Assembly: GCA_035771165.1 (NCBI GenBank)
Contig: JAWNZC010000321.1
Location: forward strand, 1,029,501-1,093,500
Length of the DNA: 64,000 nucleotides
Reading direction: 5' to 3'
Origin: Paragorgia papillata
Lineage: Eukaryota; Cnidaria; Anthozoa; Scleralcyonacea; Coralliidae
Shown: in pieces, positions 49,408 through 60,535 of the stretch
Numbering within the stretch: the first letter of the stretch is position 1
Layout of the letters: each line of letters starts with the position of its first letter
Notes under the pieces: generated by a model
What the model was told of the DNA's origin: nothing
What the model saw: the letters and a program-made list of their open reading frames with translations, nothing else
Database searches by the model: none
Position numbers and translations under genes: made by a program

Positions 49408-50047
49408 ATTAAGAGCTGGGGATTAGCTGATACATAGTCACTAAGTCAGCTTCGAAATTAAGGAAATATTCTAACATTCGTGCCATTCATAACTAGTTTT
49501 CCACCATAGGCATATGGTGTTTCAGTATATAAAGTTCTCTCCGTTTCCCAGTTTGCGCAAAAATTTACATTTTGTGAAAAGCTCCATCGTTCATCGTTTT
49601 GAAAAAATTCGTGGCCTAAATCAAAGCATAATTCAACATGGCGTCGATCGAACGATAGCGAGTCGCATTTTATAACGCATATAACAACAAAAAACAATTA
49701 TACAATTTACATCTTGCGATAGTATTATATTTCAGCATTCATTGCAAAGACAGCCAGTCCATCTTTCGAATTTTAAAAAGCATCATCTTCAAGGACTTCA
49801 GCCGCCATTTTGTGACAATCGCATGCCGTCGGCATTGCAATATGGCAAAATATTGGCTATGACGTGTCACGCTGTCGAGAGCCCTTAAGTCGTTTTTTTG
49901 TCGATTTGAAATAAACTCTTTTTCATTTATTAGTTTAATATACTGATATTAACAAATTAAATAATTATAAATAAAAATCGCGCTTATCTAAATTACTGAT
50001 AAAGTCAGAAAATATTTCATACGAAAATGCTGCATATGAAATACTTA

Positions 50048-51498
50048 GGGACGGACCATTAGATTTTTGAGGGGGGGGTTGGCCAATTTTTTGGTGCAGG
50101 AATATTTTTTTTTCGCTCGAGGTTGTGCAGGATATTTTTTTTCGACATCATTTGCTTGCAGGATATTTTTTTGTGAGCCTATGTTTGTTAATGTCCAACA
50201 CATACAATACGTTTATAGCAATAATAGAAAGGATACAGATACAACCACAAAGCAATTACGCAATGGGCCATATCAGTCATTAACCAATGGATACTGAGAT
50301 TTTAATAATTTGTGACAAATATTTTTTATGTTAATGATGCAATTTTTGACAGTAAAAGAGGGGTACACCCCCCTGAAAAATATGCACCCCCCCTATCAGA
50401 TGAGTCTGAATCCACCCCTGACTATATATGAGATGAGATGACACTTAAATACTATTTTAATGCGTTGTGTGGGAGATTTTTCACCAAATTAGTGAAAAGG
50501 GCCACACAGAGCTTTAAAATATTAAGTGTCATTGAATATATCTATGTTTTCACAAATGATGTTTTACTATACAAATGTTGAGTTTATCATAAAAACAAGA
50601 AAGTATTTGAATATATAGACAATCATAAATTATGCGCTAAAAAGACTCAGGGGCGCAACTAGAAAATTTCGAGGGCAGGGGTTGAACGCAGAAAAAGGGC
50701 AAAGTCATTCAGTATTCTAAACAATTTGGGAGTATAAGCCAAACAGAGATTCTAGGGGGGTCCGGGGGCATGCCCCCCCCGGAATTTTTTTGAATTTTGG
50801 GTCTCTGAAACAGCATTTCCTGCATTTTGAGGACTCTTTTCTCGTATTTTCGGTTGCGGAAATTTTTATTTTGGTCTCGCATTATTTAAAATTTATCATA
50901 ATTATATTCAGCCTAGCTGCCGCCCAGGCCCACTGCTAGAAGCCTCTGAGTCTCGCCAGATTTGCGGAGAATTGTATCGCGTACAACAACAGACGATTAA
51001 TTATCTGTTTATCTAATGTCTAACCTAGTATTAGAAGTCTCACAAAAAGGGCAGGGGTTAAAAAGGGCAGGGGTTGCAACCCCCCCCTCCCCCCAACCCC
51101 CCCTCCCCTAGTTGCGCGCCTGAGACTAATAATATTTGTGTTTTTACAATGCAAAATAATATCTTTGTATTTAGTGAGCAGCTGCTCTACATTGTTAAAA
51201 TGGAAGTAAACTGCAGAATGTGTTTGTTGCACTATTTAATAGCAGTGACCTGACAAGTCTGTGTTTAATATTAACAACAAGATGGATTCATAGCTTGTGA
51301 TTTATTTTGTGTTGTGGCAATCTGCTCAGGACTCTATATAAATATTTTTCTATTTTTAGAAAACATGGTACTTTGCAGGATATTTTTTTCTGGGGGTTTT
51401 GCTGTGCACGATATTTTTTTCCCAGGATAAGGCTGTGCTCGAATTTTTTTTTGGTAATTGCCCAACCCCCCCCCCTCAAAAATCTAATGGTCCGTCCC
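50048..51498. mobile_element. PIF/Harbinger-like non-autonomous element, 1451 bp
   Basis: The ends GGGACGGACCATTAGATTTT and AAAATCTAATGGTCCGTCCC continue through G and C tracts and are flanked by TTA (50045-50047, 51499-51501), a TWA-type duplication. The inside repeats TTGTGCAGGATATTTTTTT motifs on both arms and holds another element (50648-51122). No transposase found. Confidence 0.8.
50648..51122. mobile_element. Nested element with CAGGGGCGCAACTAG ends, 475 bp
   Basis: Inverted ends CAGGGGCGCAACTAG and CTAGTTGCGCGCCTG (one mismatch), with AGACT directly outside on both sides (50643-50647, 51123-51127). The superfamily is uncertain; the tip looks hAT-like but the duplication is five bases. 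Confidence 0.65.
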
Positions 51499-51715
51499 TT
51501 ATGCATCTATCATCGGCTTCCCCCTGGGGCCGACCCCAGGGGAACCCACGGGAAGTCAGGGGCTTTTGTTGAGTTTTTACCTTTGCTTGTTCTTCCAGGC
51601 CGCAGGGAATTGGCAACATTTTGCTCAATCGTATATTACCCCCAAGTCTTTACCCCCGGGTTTTGTCTCGAGCGTTATCATGGTTGGATTTGTGCTTGCA
51701 TGCAGGGAGCATTTT

Positions 51716-52094
51716 CAGGCTCGTAGCTAGACTAAGAAATCTGGGAGTGCAAGTTTTATTCAGTTGGGGGAGGGGGGGGGGGGGGCAAGTGAAAAGTACA
51801 AAAAAGTACAAAAGTTGAGTCGTGCAGGACAACTGATGCAATCAAGCTACCCCCACCCCAGTCTGTCACATGGTTTCGTTACTAAATCATGCATGACGTC
51901 ATTAGACGGTTTGGATATAACAACATCACTTGTGAACGCTGTCGTGTATTTGCATAACGTACTTCAATTACTTATCCACTCACGCTGCGGATTTTGTTGG
52001 CTATGCAGTCCCTGGTTGGGGGGGACAAGAAAGAAATTTTTGGGGTGGCCCTCCCTCGCCCCCCCCCCCCCCCCCCCCCGTAGCTACATGCCTA
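51716..52094. mobile_element. Short hAT-type MITE with perfect 8-bp duplication
   Basis: The ends CAGGCTCGTAGCTA and TAGCTACATGCCTA are flanked by AGCATTTT at 51708-51715 and 52095-52102. A G tract near the left and a C tract near the right extend the inverted repeat. Non-coding. Confidence 0.85.
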
Positions 52095-52139
52095 AGCATT
52101 TTTTCAAGGTTTGCATGACAGCGTGCTCGAATGCGTCTG

Positions 52140-52680
52140 AGAAATGACAATAAACGTTACGAAGTGGAAATCGTCGATGTCAACAAAGAGTGGGGAAGGT
52201 AAAACTTCACTATAAAGGATATGGTGAAGAACACGACGAGTGAGATCTTGTGTTGGTGACAATATGCCTGTCACACGCATGGAACGGAGGAGTACGGCAT
52301 CGCGAGATTCGTTAGTTGACCGTCTTACTTCCCTGCACGAATCATTGTATCGGGAGAAAACTCTATTCTACACGTCGCGACGACCCGGAGATCAGAATAG
52401 ATATCCCCATAGATGAGGACGTATTCGAGGAAGGTCTCAAGAAAACGGAAGACGTCACGACCAAATTTAGCCGGGGGGAAACTATCTACTCTGTTCGCTC
52501 GAATAGAAGTTTGGATATTGTACTTGGTGCCAAGTGGGACGAACGTATCTTTAACCAATTTTTTGCCTAAGTTGTGCACGGTACTGTTCGTTTTTGGTGT
52601 ACTGAGAGCAGAGACTCATTGGGGGAGGTATATAGAATCGGTAATTGAGGATGGCAACGTTTTAATTTTTACATTGTAAA
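52140..52680 (+). pseudogene. Broken coding fragment with Tudor-knot/chromo-like start
   Basis: The plus strand reads KRYEVEIVDVNKEWG (52160-52200), then after a one-base frameshift KVKLHYKGYGEEHDE with a stop where Trp is usual. This is the pattern of a Tudor-knot domain, which binds modified tails or RNA in other proteins. After another shift come SRRDDPE-like KLYSTRRDDPEIRIDIPIDE, DVFEEGLKK and LDIVLGAKWDERIFNQFFA (52330-52568), then IESVIEDGNVLIFTL to 52677. The second part resembles uncharacterised proteins abundant in cnidarian genomes, by my recollection only. The stops and frameshifts make it a pseudogene or a mobile-element relic. Confidence 0.5.
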
Positions 52681-52848
52681 GCCGTTTTCCACTAGGCGAC
52701 TTTTTTCGCGAGAAGCGATTATTCGCCAGAAAAAGTAGGATCTGTTTCTACTTTTTCGCGGCGAATTTTGTCGCTAACCAATCACGTTGCTGAATATATT
52801 TTTTCGATTCGCTTCGCGCGAAAAAAGTCGTCTAGTGGAAAACGGGCT
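52680..52848. mobile_element. PIF/Harbinger-like MITE, 169 bp
   Basis: The ends AGCCGTTTTCCACTAGGCGA and TCGTCTAGTGGAAAACGGGCT are inverted, flanked by TAA (52677-52679, 52849-52851). Confidence 0.82.
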
Positions 52849-52869
52849 TAAGGGGTGATGGGAACAGTC

Positions 52870-53990
52870 GTAATTATAATAGACACACAAATATAGTATA
52901 ATAATTTCTTTTTATTTTGTTTTGTTAAGTTTGTATACAAAATTATTATATATTTTGACCAGAATTTAATGGTTATTATTATTATATCTCCTCTATGTAA
53001 TGAAGTGTTATTTCCAGAATAAAGATTAATTATATCTATCTATTTTGTATTAATAAAGTTCTTCAGTAGTATCAAATTGACAATTTTTTTATACAGATTT
53101 AATTTATTGGATGTGTAAGGCTTCCACCTTTGGTTGAGTGTTCAACTTGAGTCCAATAATCTCAACTTTGACTCTTGTTGTGCTCTTAACGGGTGTTCAT
53201 ATGTAGCCTGCGAGCAGGCTCTCTCAACGCCGCGCTGTGAAATGAGAGCCTGCAACAATCCTAGGGGTAAATCGATAACGCCCACTTAATTAATATGCAA
53301 ATGTTGCGAATCAAACCAATCACATTCTTCCGGAAGTCTATGTAAAAATCCTCATTCAAAGCACAATCCGAAGATGTAAATTTCACACTATCAACTATAC
53401 TTATTAATACTGAAAACTCAAGAAATCTGTTTATAAGAAAGCCAGAAGCAATGTAACGCATCTAACGATTATCGGATATCTAGTTAGGAATTTAAAATAT
53501 TCAACTTTAGACTAAAAACATGTAGCGAAACAGTTTAGCGATTTTTGATAAATCGTTATTCGAGATTAGGTGTTTGTGATTCACTGCATGGCATTCACTG
53601 ATCCAGGTGATGGCGACAGACTATCGTCAAGATAGCGCTTCTCGTGTAAATGTGCAAGTTGCAAGAGTCAAAACGAAGACTTTCACGAACTGCTGTATAC
53701 GAACGAACATGAAATGAGTTACGCTTCTTCGTAGCTAGGGAAGGTGCGAAAACCTAACTTAAATGAACATATAGACACTTTCAGACGCTTTCAAAGATAG
53801 CCGACATATAGAACCAGGTGCGTATCATTATAGTCTAAACGGCGACATATTAATAGTTAAGAAATTCAAGTGTTTTATCAAATTTAGCAAGACTTTCCTT
53901 CTGGCTGTTGAGTTAAAAAACTGGGTCATTCTGAACTGAATAACTGGTAGTCGGCTTCGATAATATAAATAATACCAGACGCACTGGCGC
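52870..53990. other. Mostly unassigned; one TGCGAGCAGGCTCTC repeat end
   Basis: At 53204-53260 GCCTGCGAGCAGGCTCTC and GAGAGCCTGCAACAAT form a short inverted repeat related to the intronic foldback family. Otherwise I see nothing. Confidence 0.4.
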
Positions 53991-54002
53991 ACAAATTGGA
54001 TA

Positions 54003-54275
54003 AGGGGCGAACCATTAGAAAAGTGATGGGGGGGGGGGGAGACTTTTTCAGCTTGCACGAATTTGTTTCTTTATCATTTGCTTGTGCAGGAATTTTTTTT
54101 ATTGTCTAATCCTTTGCATGAAGTTTGTTTTTTTACACATACCTAGCTAGTTTTCACCATGGGAAGGCTCTGCACGAATTTTTTTTCTCAAACTTTCTTT
54201 GTGCATGAATCTTTTTTTCGAGCACATTGCCTTGCACAAATTTTTTTTTTGGTACCCCCCCCCCCCCCATGCTTT
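54003..54275. repeat. Left part of a GGGRCGRACCATTAG element
   Basis: Starts AAGGGGCGAACCATTAGAAA with a G tract and the TTGTGCAGGAATTTTTTTT motifs of the 50048-51498 element. It ends in a C tract without the terminal repeat. Confidence 0.6.
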
Positions 54276-54279
54276 GTTG

Positions 54280-55245
54280 CAGCCCACATTTCACAGCAAC
54301 AGGAGGGCCTGCCCGCAGGCTAGTTCATATGAGCCAGGCCAGCCTGTCCAGCAAGATGACCCGGTAATTAACCACCGCAACCTCGTCCCCAGGGCCATTT
54401 GTGGGGGCTGGGCCTGCCTCCTTCACAGGCCCTATTGCATCATGGACAGGTCACACACGCCGAATTTGGGGCCTGCAAGATCCTGTAAAAAATTTGGCAA
54501 AACTTGGCACGGAATAAATTTTCATAATTAACTAACATTGTTAATAACCATGGCTATATCCGAAGATTTTGAAGGTGACATTGAAGACTTATGACATACG
54601 AATCCTAGCTTTAAAATGAAGGAATTGTTGGGAAAAAGCAATTACGGTTGAACTTTGTCAACTTTCGGCCGGAATAATCAACGAAAATGCACTTTAGTCT
54701 ACCCAGAGATTCTTGGGTTTATACTTTTTCGGTTTCCACAACAACTGAAACTTGAATTACGCCACACTATAGCGAACAATTTAACAAAATTAAATCTCAT
54801 TAACTCTTGGTCAGTTGACAGTCTTCGATAGCTAAATAAACCAAAAAACAATAAGAAAAACCTGTACTTTCCTGACCGTCGAATTTGCTTTTGTTCGGCA
54901 GATATTTTTTCCTTCAATTCCTTTTTGTCGCTAAAAATATTATTGGCAGAAGGTCGGTAATTCTAAAACATATTGGTTTCTTCATTGTCATGATCTGTAA
55001 GAAAGTTTAGACCGAATTTCCTGGTGGGTCACAGTGTTAAGAGAACTTGGACGTACATTTGTCGAACAGCGGCCAGAAAGCTTTTGCAGGCCTCTCAAAA
55101 CTCGCCTCTAGGCAGGCCCTCTCAACCAGCAAGTGTGACCCAGCCTGGTTCCCAAGCCTCTCTTTTTAACTTTGAGCGGCAGACCGAATTGTGAGAGGCC
55201 TGGAATAAAATGTTTTGCCTGGCCCCAAATCTGGCCCCAACTTAT
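54280..55245. other. Unassigned, with scraps of dispersed repeats
   Basis: GCAACCTCGTCCCCAGGGCC at 54379 and CCTGGTTCCCAAGCCTCTC at 55144 look like repeat ends. No gene is recognised. Confidence 0.4.
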
Positions 55246-55249
55246 TATT

Positions 55250-55475
55250 GAAATCACTAGAGTGGTAAATTGTCGGATCGAAAACGAACGTTGGAGGTCC
55301 ATTTGAATGTACCACGTGATGCGAAATTAATCATCACGTGACAAATCTGTGAGCATTTATTGGATAACATTAAAAATGTTGATCACGAGGTGCATTCATT
55401 TCGCATCACGTGGTACATTCAAATGGACCTCCAACGTTCGTTTTCGATCCGACAATTTACCACTCTAGTGGTTTC
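55250..55475. mobile_element. Foldback with 78-bp arms, one mismatch
   Basis: The left arm 55250-55326 and right arm 55398-55475 (GAAATCACTAGAGTGGTAAA against TTTACCACTCTAGTGGTTTC) are complementary except for one base. The 71-bp loop repeats CATCACGTG. Non-coding. Confidence 0.88.
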
Positions 55476-55899
55476 GATAGTATACAGGCACCAAACGGCC
55501 GTTTGGCGGAAAACCAAGGCAGATAACACTCACGTCGGTCTGCACAATTCTTTATATAAACAGTCATATAGCAAGGTTGGTCTACTGCCGAAACGTTAAA
55601 ATAGCATATTTCGATTTGTATAAATGTGTTTCAACACAATCACTTCCCACGCCGAACACTACTTTATAAAGCCTCGTATGTAACAACCTTTTAACGTAAT
55701 GTAAAACAAAGAAACCTACTCGTCTGCTAGTCAAGAAGAAGTTTGTTTAAGTGCCCTCGTTTATAAAGATTAAAGAATCCGAGCTCCAGCAGGATTCATG
55801 ATAGATAAAGATGAACATTTTCCGCTAGTCCTCTCGCTCGATGCCTATTCTGTGACGTCACCAAAATACGTTCGAGAGAAAAGAGGACTAGGAACTAGT

Positions 55900-56155
55900 C
55901 TGGGGCCAGGGTACCAGGCTAGTTGGGAAGTAGCCTGGTACCCTGGCCAAATCAAAGAATATGGGCCAGGTAACCACTAAAGACTTCTGCTTTCCTATTG
56001 GTTAAATTTTCGCGCGTTTTTAGTGGCTATGAGTAAAACTGCAATCGTCATAAGTGGATTTAGCCCTGATGATGCAAGAATGAGATTAGTGGTTACCTGG
56101 CCCTTATTTCTTTTGAAATTGGGCCAGGGTACCAGGCTAGTTGGGAAGTAGCCAT
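55900..56155. mobile_element. Palindromic element with GCCAGGGTACCAGGCTAG ends
   Basis: CAGGGTACCAGGCTAGTTGG occurs at both sides (55904 and 56125), and the inner pair GGGCCAGGTAACCACTAA / TTAGTGGTTACCTGGCCC (55963-56103) is perfectly inverted. Confidence 0.7.
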
Positions 56156-56394
56156 TCTCGTCCCCAGAGCCTCTCCCGTGCTGGCGCGCTGAAAAGGCTC
56201 TGGGGGAATCCAAACCGGAACACCAAGATTCTTTGGTGTTCTTTCTAAAGCGCATGCGTTTAAGTTCGCGGTTTGGGAGTTGGACACGATATCATCGGCA
56301 GTTGTTTGCAATATAATTTTCCTTTCGTTTTCGATTCTGGCGGTTTGGCTGTCTCGTATTGACTCGTTTGACTTTGGAACAATTCTGATTGTGG

Positions 56395-56545
56395 TATATT
56401 CCGTTCGAAGAAGGTCCCTGCTGAGTGTAGCTCATCTCCGCGTTTATTCGGCGGGGCAAAAGGCATTAAAATTTACGAGTTCGCTTCAGAGCTTGGCAAT
56501 ACTAGAGCCGCGTCGGAATTTCTTCGTATTTACGGCTTCTTTTAG
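56395..56545 (+). other. Possible helix-turn-helix coding scrap
   Basis: One plus-strand frame reads SSPRLFGGAKGIKIYEFASE then LGNTRAASEFLRIYGFF and stop. The spacing resembles the first helices of transposase HTH domains. It is short and unsupported by neighbours, so this is a weak call. Confidence 0.25.
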
Positions 56546-56774
56546 TGAAGGTAGTTCTCTTTAATATGTTGCACCGTTCATTTATATTTGACGTGTATAT
56601 TTCAATGAGATTCTTATTAATATGTACCATGCACGAACAGCCAGCAGTGTGCTGTCTAATATCGTCTATCGCCTATCGATTTCAAATTGCTGTCTGTCTT
56701 CTGTGTTTCATTTAATTATATAAGGGGAAACGGGTTGATTGCTTTGAAAAACGTTCGATTAAATTGTTCGGATT

Positions 56775-56945
56775 AGAACTATGATTAGAATTGTGCTTCG
56801 TTGTCAGTTTTCGTGTCTCAAATACTGTTTATTTATAAACATTCACTGATTCACATTCACTGAATGTGAATCAGTGAATGTTTATAAATAAACAGTATTT
56901 GAGACACGAAAACTGACAACGAAGCACAATTCTAATCATAGTTCT
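56775..56945. repeat. Perfect 171-bp palindrome (85-bp arms, 1-nt spacer)
   Basis: The left arm 56775-56859 and right arm 56861-56945 are exact reverse complements around C56860. The boundaries are sharp: no similarity extends outside. It ends AGAACTATGATTAGAATTG / CAATTCTAATCATAGTTCT. Confidence 0.95.
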
Positions 56946-56959
56946 AGTTTTAACACACA

Positions 56960-58310
56960 ATGCGCCGACTATACTTCCAAAAACTCGTATTATAATAAAT
57001 CGAATAAAGAAATGAATCTGTTTAGAAATTACAATCATTTTGTTTCAACAGTCCGGAAACTTAAGGAATACAATGACACGGTTAAAGAGAATCGCCGTAT
57101 GTCAAAACAACACGTCTTGTTTATATTTCTTACAAAATTTGAAAGGTTAAACCGCTAGAAATCAAGCATTGATAAGGGTCGAGTTTCAGCCACGATATCT
57201 CAAAATGATCATCTCCGATTTTAACAAGAATTTTAACAAACAAGAGTAAGATAATGAACTTCAACATACCTGAATCTCTAGCCGTTGGTAGTAAAAGAAC
57301 ATACAATGCGCTCGTGGTGAAGTTTAGCCTCCATGAAAGGCATTAAAAGGCATGAACATTATCCAAAATAAATTCTCTTTGACACTAGTTTCTACACAAA
57401 ATACATACTGCTGCAGTAATAGAAGTAATATTTTATCTGTAAATCCAATCAATTTCTTCTCACATGAAAAACTTAACGAAAAAATAGTGATAATCTTCGG
57501 ATACACGAATTGCTGCTTTTGATCGAATTTTCTTCAAAACTCGCTAGTGCCAGTCTACTTCCGCATCACACGTCGATCAGCGAATTGACGGCGTTGGTAT
57601 ATAAGCGCCCTGATTGAGAGGTACTAGAGGTACTATTGAGAGGTACTAGACGTTGGGAATTTGATAAATGTTTTTGAAAGCAAATTAATGGTCGTTGCAT
57701 GGACGATTTCATATTGATCAAGCTTCGTAAACTGACAAGACTGTGCGTTGCCGAACAGAAATGGATGACCTTCTAAGAAAAAAAGTTAGCTTCATGGTCA
57801 AGCAACAATGTCCAAAGCATATGGTAGTCCACGAGCGAAATATGCTATTAAATAGCATATTGTCGTAGTCAAATGTTAGTGACAGGCTATGTTAATTGAG
57901 AGCGTGAACTGGTAAGTCTATACAGTATTAGTGGAGTAAAATTGTATGCTGCAGTTGTCAATGTCATGCAAAATCTGTGTCATGAATGTGCAAACATTTC
58001 TTCTACCTTTTACTGCATGTATGCATATATGTCGATCTTGAAGAACAATTAATGTATGGTTTGCTCTTATAATTTTGATGACATTGCTGGACATCTTTTT
58101 CATTCACTATTAAATATTACAGCAGTAATATTAGAGATGCTTGTTATCTCAAGCGATTTTCTTTACCTTCCAAGTAGATTGCATTATTGTTTGACAAAAA
58201 TTGTTGTAACAAAGCTTTTTAAATACTGTATTATTCAATTAAGTCAAATTTTGTGAGTTGTTAATATTAATTTGATTGGCCTACTTAAAGCTTTTATACA
58301 GTACTAACAT
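56960..58310. other. No gene seen
   Basis: AT-rich; a short direct repeat TTGAGAGGTACTAGA occurs two to three times at 57615-57650. Nothing else recognised. Confidence 0.4.
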
Positions 58311-58324
58311 ACTTTATGACTATA

Positions 58325-58470
58325 ATTAGTGCATTGCCTCTCACCGCTGAGGACCAGAGTTAAGCCCAATTGGATTAAGTTAGTATTTGAATGGGTGACC
58401 ACCTGTCTGGGGTTGGAACTCATGCCAGATATGAGTAGCGTTGTTAGTGCTGAGCTGAGCTGGCCTGGCC
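58325..58470 (+). repeat. 5S rRNA-derived SINE (family C), copy 3
   Basis: TTGCCTCTCACCGCTGAGGA, AAGCCCAATTGGATTAAGTT and AGTATTTGAATGGGTGACC correspond to the family head. The 3' body differs (GAACTCATGCCAGATATGAG), as in copy 4. Confidence 0.75.
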
Positions 58471-59744
58471 TCGGTGAGCTGAGCTGGTCAGCTTAATTGA
58501 CTAATTAAGTCAAATTTTGTGAGTTGTTGATAGTTATGTTAATTTGATTGGCCTAATTAAAGCTTTACTACAGTACTTAAAGCTTTACTACCATACAGGG
58601 ATGGTGCCAAAGGGGGGGCAGAAGGGGCTACAGCCCCCCTGTTGGGGAACCCTAGCCCCTTCATTGGGAAAATTTACAGGTTTGTCAGGGAATGCCTGGA
58701 AGAAAAATTGTATTTTTAACAATTGGTGAAGAACTTTTTAACTGATTAAGCCAGACAAGTCAGTAATTAATGCTTTAATAGTGAAATCATGGATAGTAAA
58801 ATGAGTGGATTAGAAACTAATAGTCACGTGATTGCTCGAGAGATGTTGAAACCTAGTTGCAAATTGTGATGTCACGAATGGCGTGAGTACGCTTGTTTTA
58901 CTGAGGTTTTTAGTGAACTTTTCTTCAAATTCTTCATATCCTCACATTCAGATGACTATGTTGATGTTTCAAATGATTTTATCGCCTTACAAACCTACCT
59001 AAGCCACAATTGAGCGTTCGGGGTAAGCGTTGTTGATCTTTGCTTTGATGATCCCTGTGTTGTTTTGAAGAAACTGGCGTCCCCAAATTGTGCTTTGTTT
59101 TGCTCGGAATTTGGGATGCATATTTTAACTAGTAAACCTTGATATCTTCTTTTAAAATGAGTAAGAATAGACAGGCATTTTGTCTTATTGTGGCTTTGTC
59201 GTATTTACAGACAATTCGATTATCATTTTACGCTGTATTAATCCCAAACTTTGAATATACTCGGGTTTTTTAAGCTTGTCAATTGCATGCAACCAGGTTG
59301 TTATGCTCACGCCATCAAGTTTCCAATCCAGTCTTTTTACTATCCATGGTGAAATGAAACTCCTTTAGAAACACAGGATATGGTATATATATTGTGTAGA
59401 AGCCAACAGTATTAATTTAATACTACACACAAAATTCCATTTTCTGTCTGCAATATTGAACGAAAAGGGTAAACTGATTAATGACCACACTAAATGTTCA
59501 ACAGATTTTTCTTTATTGATACCTTGAAAATAAATGCTGTAGCTTCTCCGTTATTATGATAATTTCATGCTGAAAAGATGGGAAAAGCTATTCTAGATGT
59601 TCAAATTTTCCAGGGGAGAATGCGCCCAGACCCAGCCTACTGTCGGGGACCTTAGCCTCTGTGTCAGGGAACTCCTGGTGGGCCCCTGCTACCATACTTT
59701 GACTATAGCTTTTAGTACCATAGCTTTCATAGTCAAACTATTAG

Positions 59745-59880
59745 CACACTGCCTCTCACCACTGAGGACTGGAGTAAAGCCCAATTGGATTGAGTTAGTA
59801 TTTGAATGGATTGGGTGACATTCATTGGAACTCATGCCAGATATGAGTAGATTTGTTAGTGCTTAGCATCCTACTGTAAG
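59745..59880 (+). repeat. 5S rRNA-derived SINE (family C), copy 4
   Basis: CTGCCTCTCACCACTGAGGA, AAGCCCAATTGGATTGAGTT, then GGAACTCATGCCAGATATGAG. It shares the variant body with copy 3, so the two form a subfamily. Confidence 0.75.
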
Positions 59881-60535
59881 TTACTCTGAGTTGAGTGAGT
59901 TCTTTTTTAAAAGTTAAAACACAGCATGGCCTCTGAGCATAGACAATTTTGTCAAAAATCTTATTCAGATCTAGATCTGAATACAAGATTGTTTCAACTA
60001 TACAATTCCATCAATTTTGTCAAGAATCTTGTTCAGTTATGAATACAAGGTTGTTACAAGTACACAGTTGCATCATTGTTTTTACCATAGTAGCTATATA
60101 GACATTAAACGCAGTAGATACATGCATGCCTGGGCATGCCTATTTTTATTTGTGTTCACATAAGAAGAGCTAGCCTGCCTAGCTGGGATGACTTAATTGT
60201 TTACCAAGATGACTGCAACTATTTTCCCACTAAGCATGAAATATTGTTTTCATGAGCATGTTTTAAATTTATAACAAACTCATTAAACAAACATAACTTT
60301 TGAAATGAAAAGTTGACCAAAATATATAGGTCAAGATGAAGTTGTTTGCATGTTCTAAGCTTTGACTTGCTAGCCTGGTTAGGCAGCCAGCCAGTGGTCA
60401 TTGCGTTCATATGGGGGGAAATAGAATGCCTAGCCCGGATAATAATCCAATATTACTATTAATATTTTTATTAAGGCAGTGGGATTCTGGCATTTCAAAG
60501 CTATCCCATGTGGCCCAGCTCGTTAGCTACAGTAT

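Noticed and set aside
58325..59880. 5S rRNA genes
   Set aside because: Only the internal promoter region resembles 5S; the ends do not, and a shared unrelated body follows.
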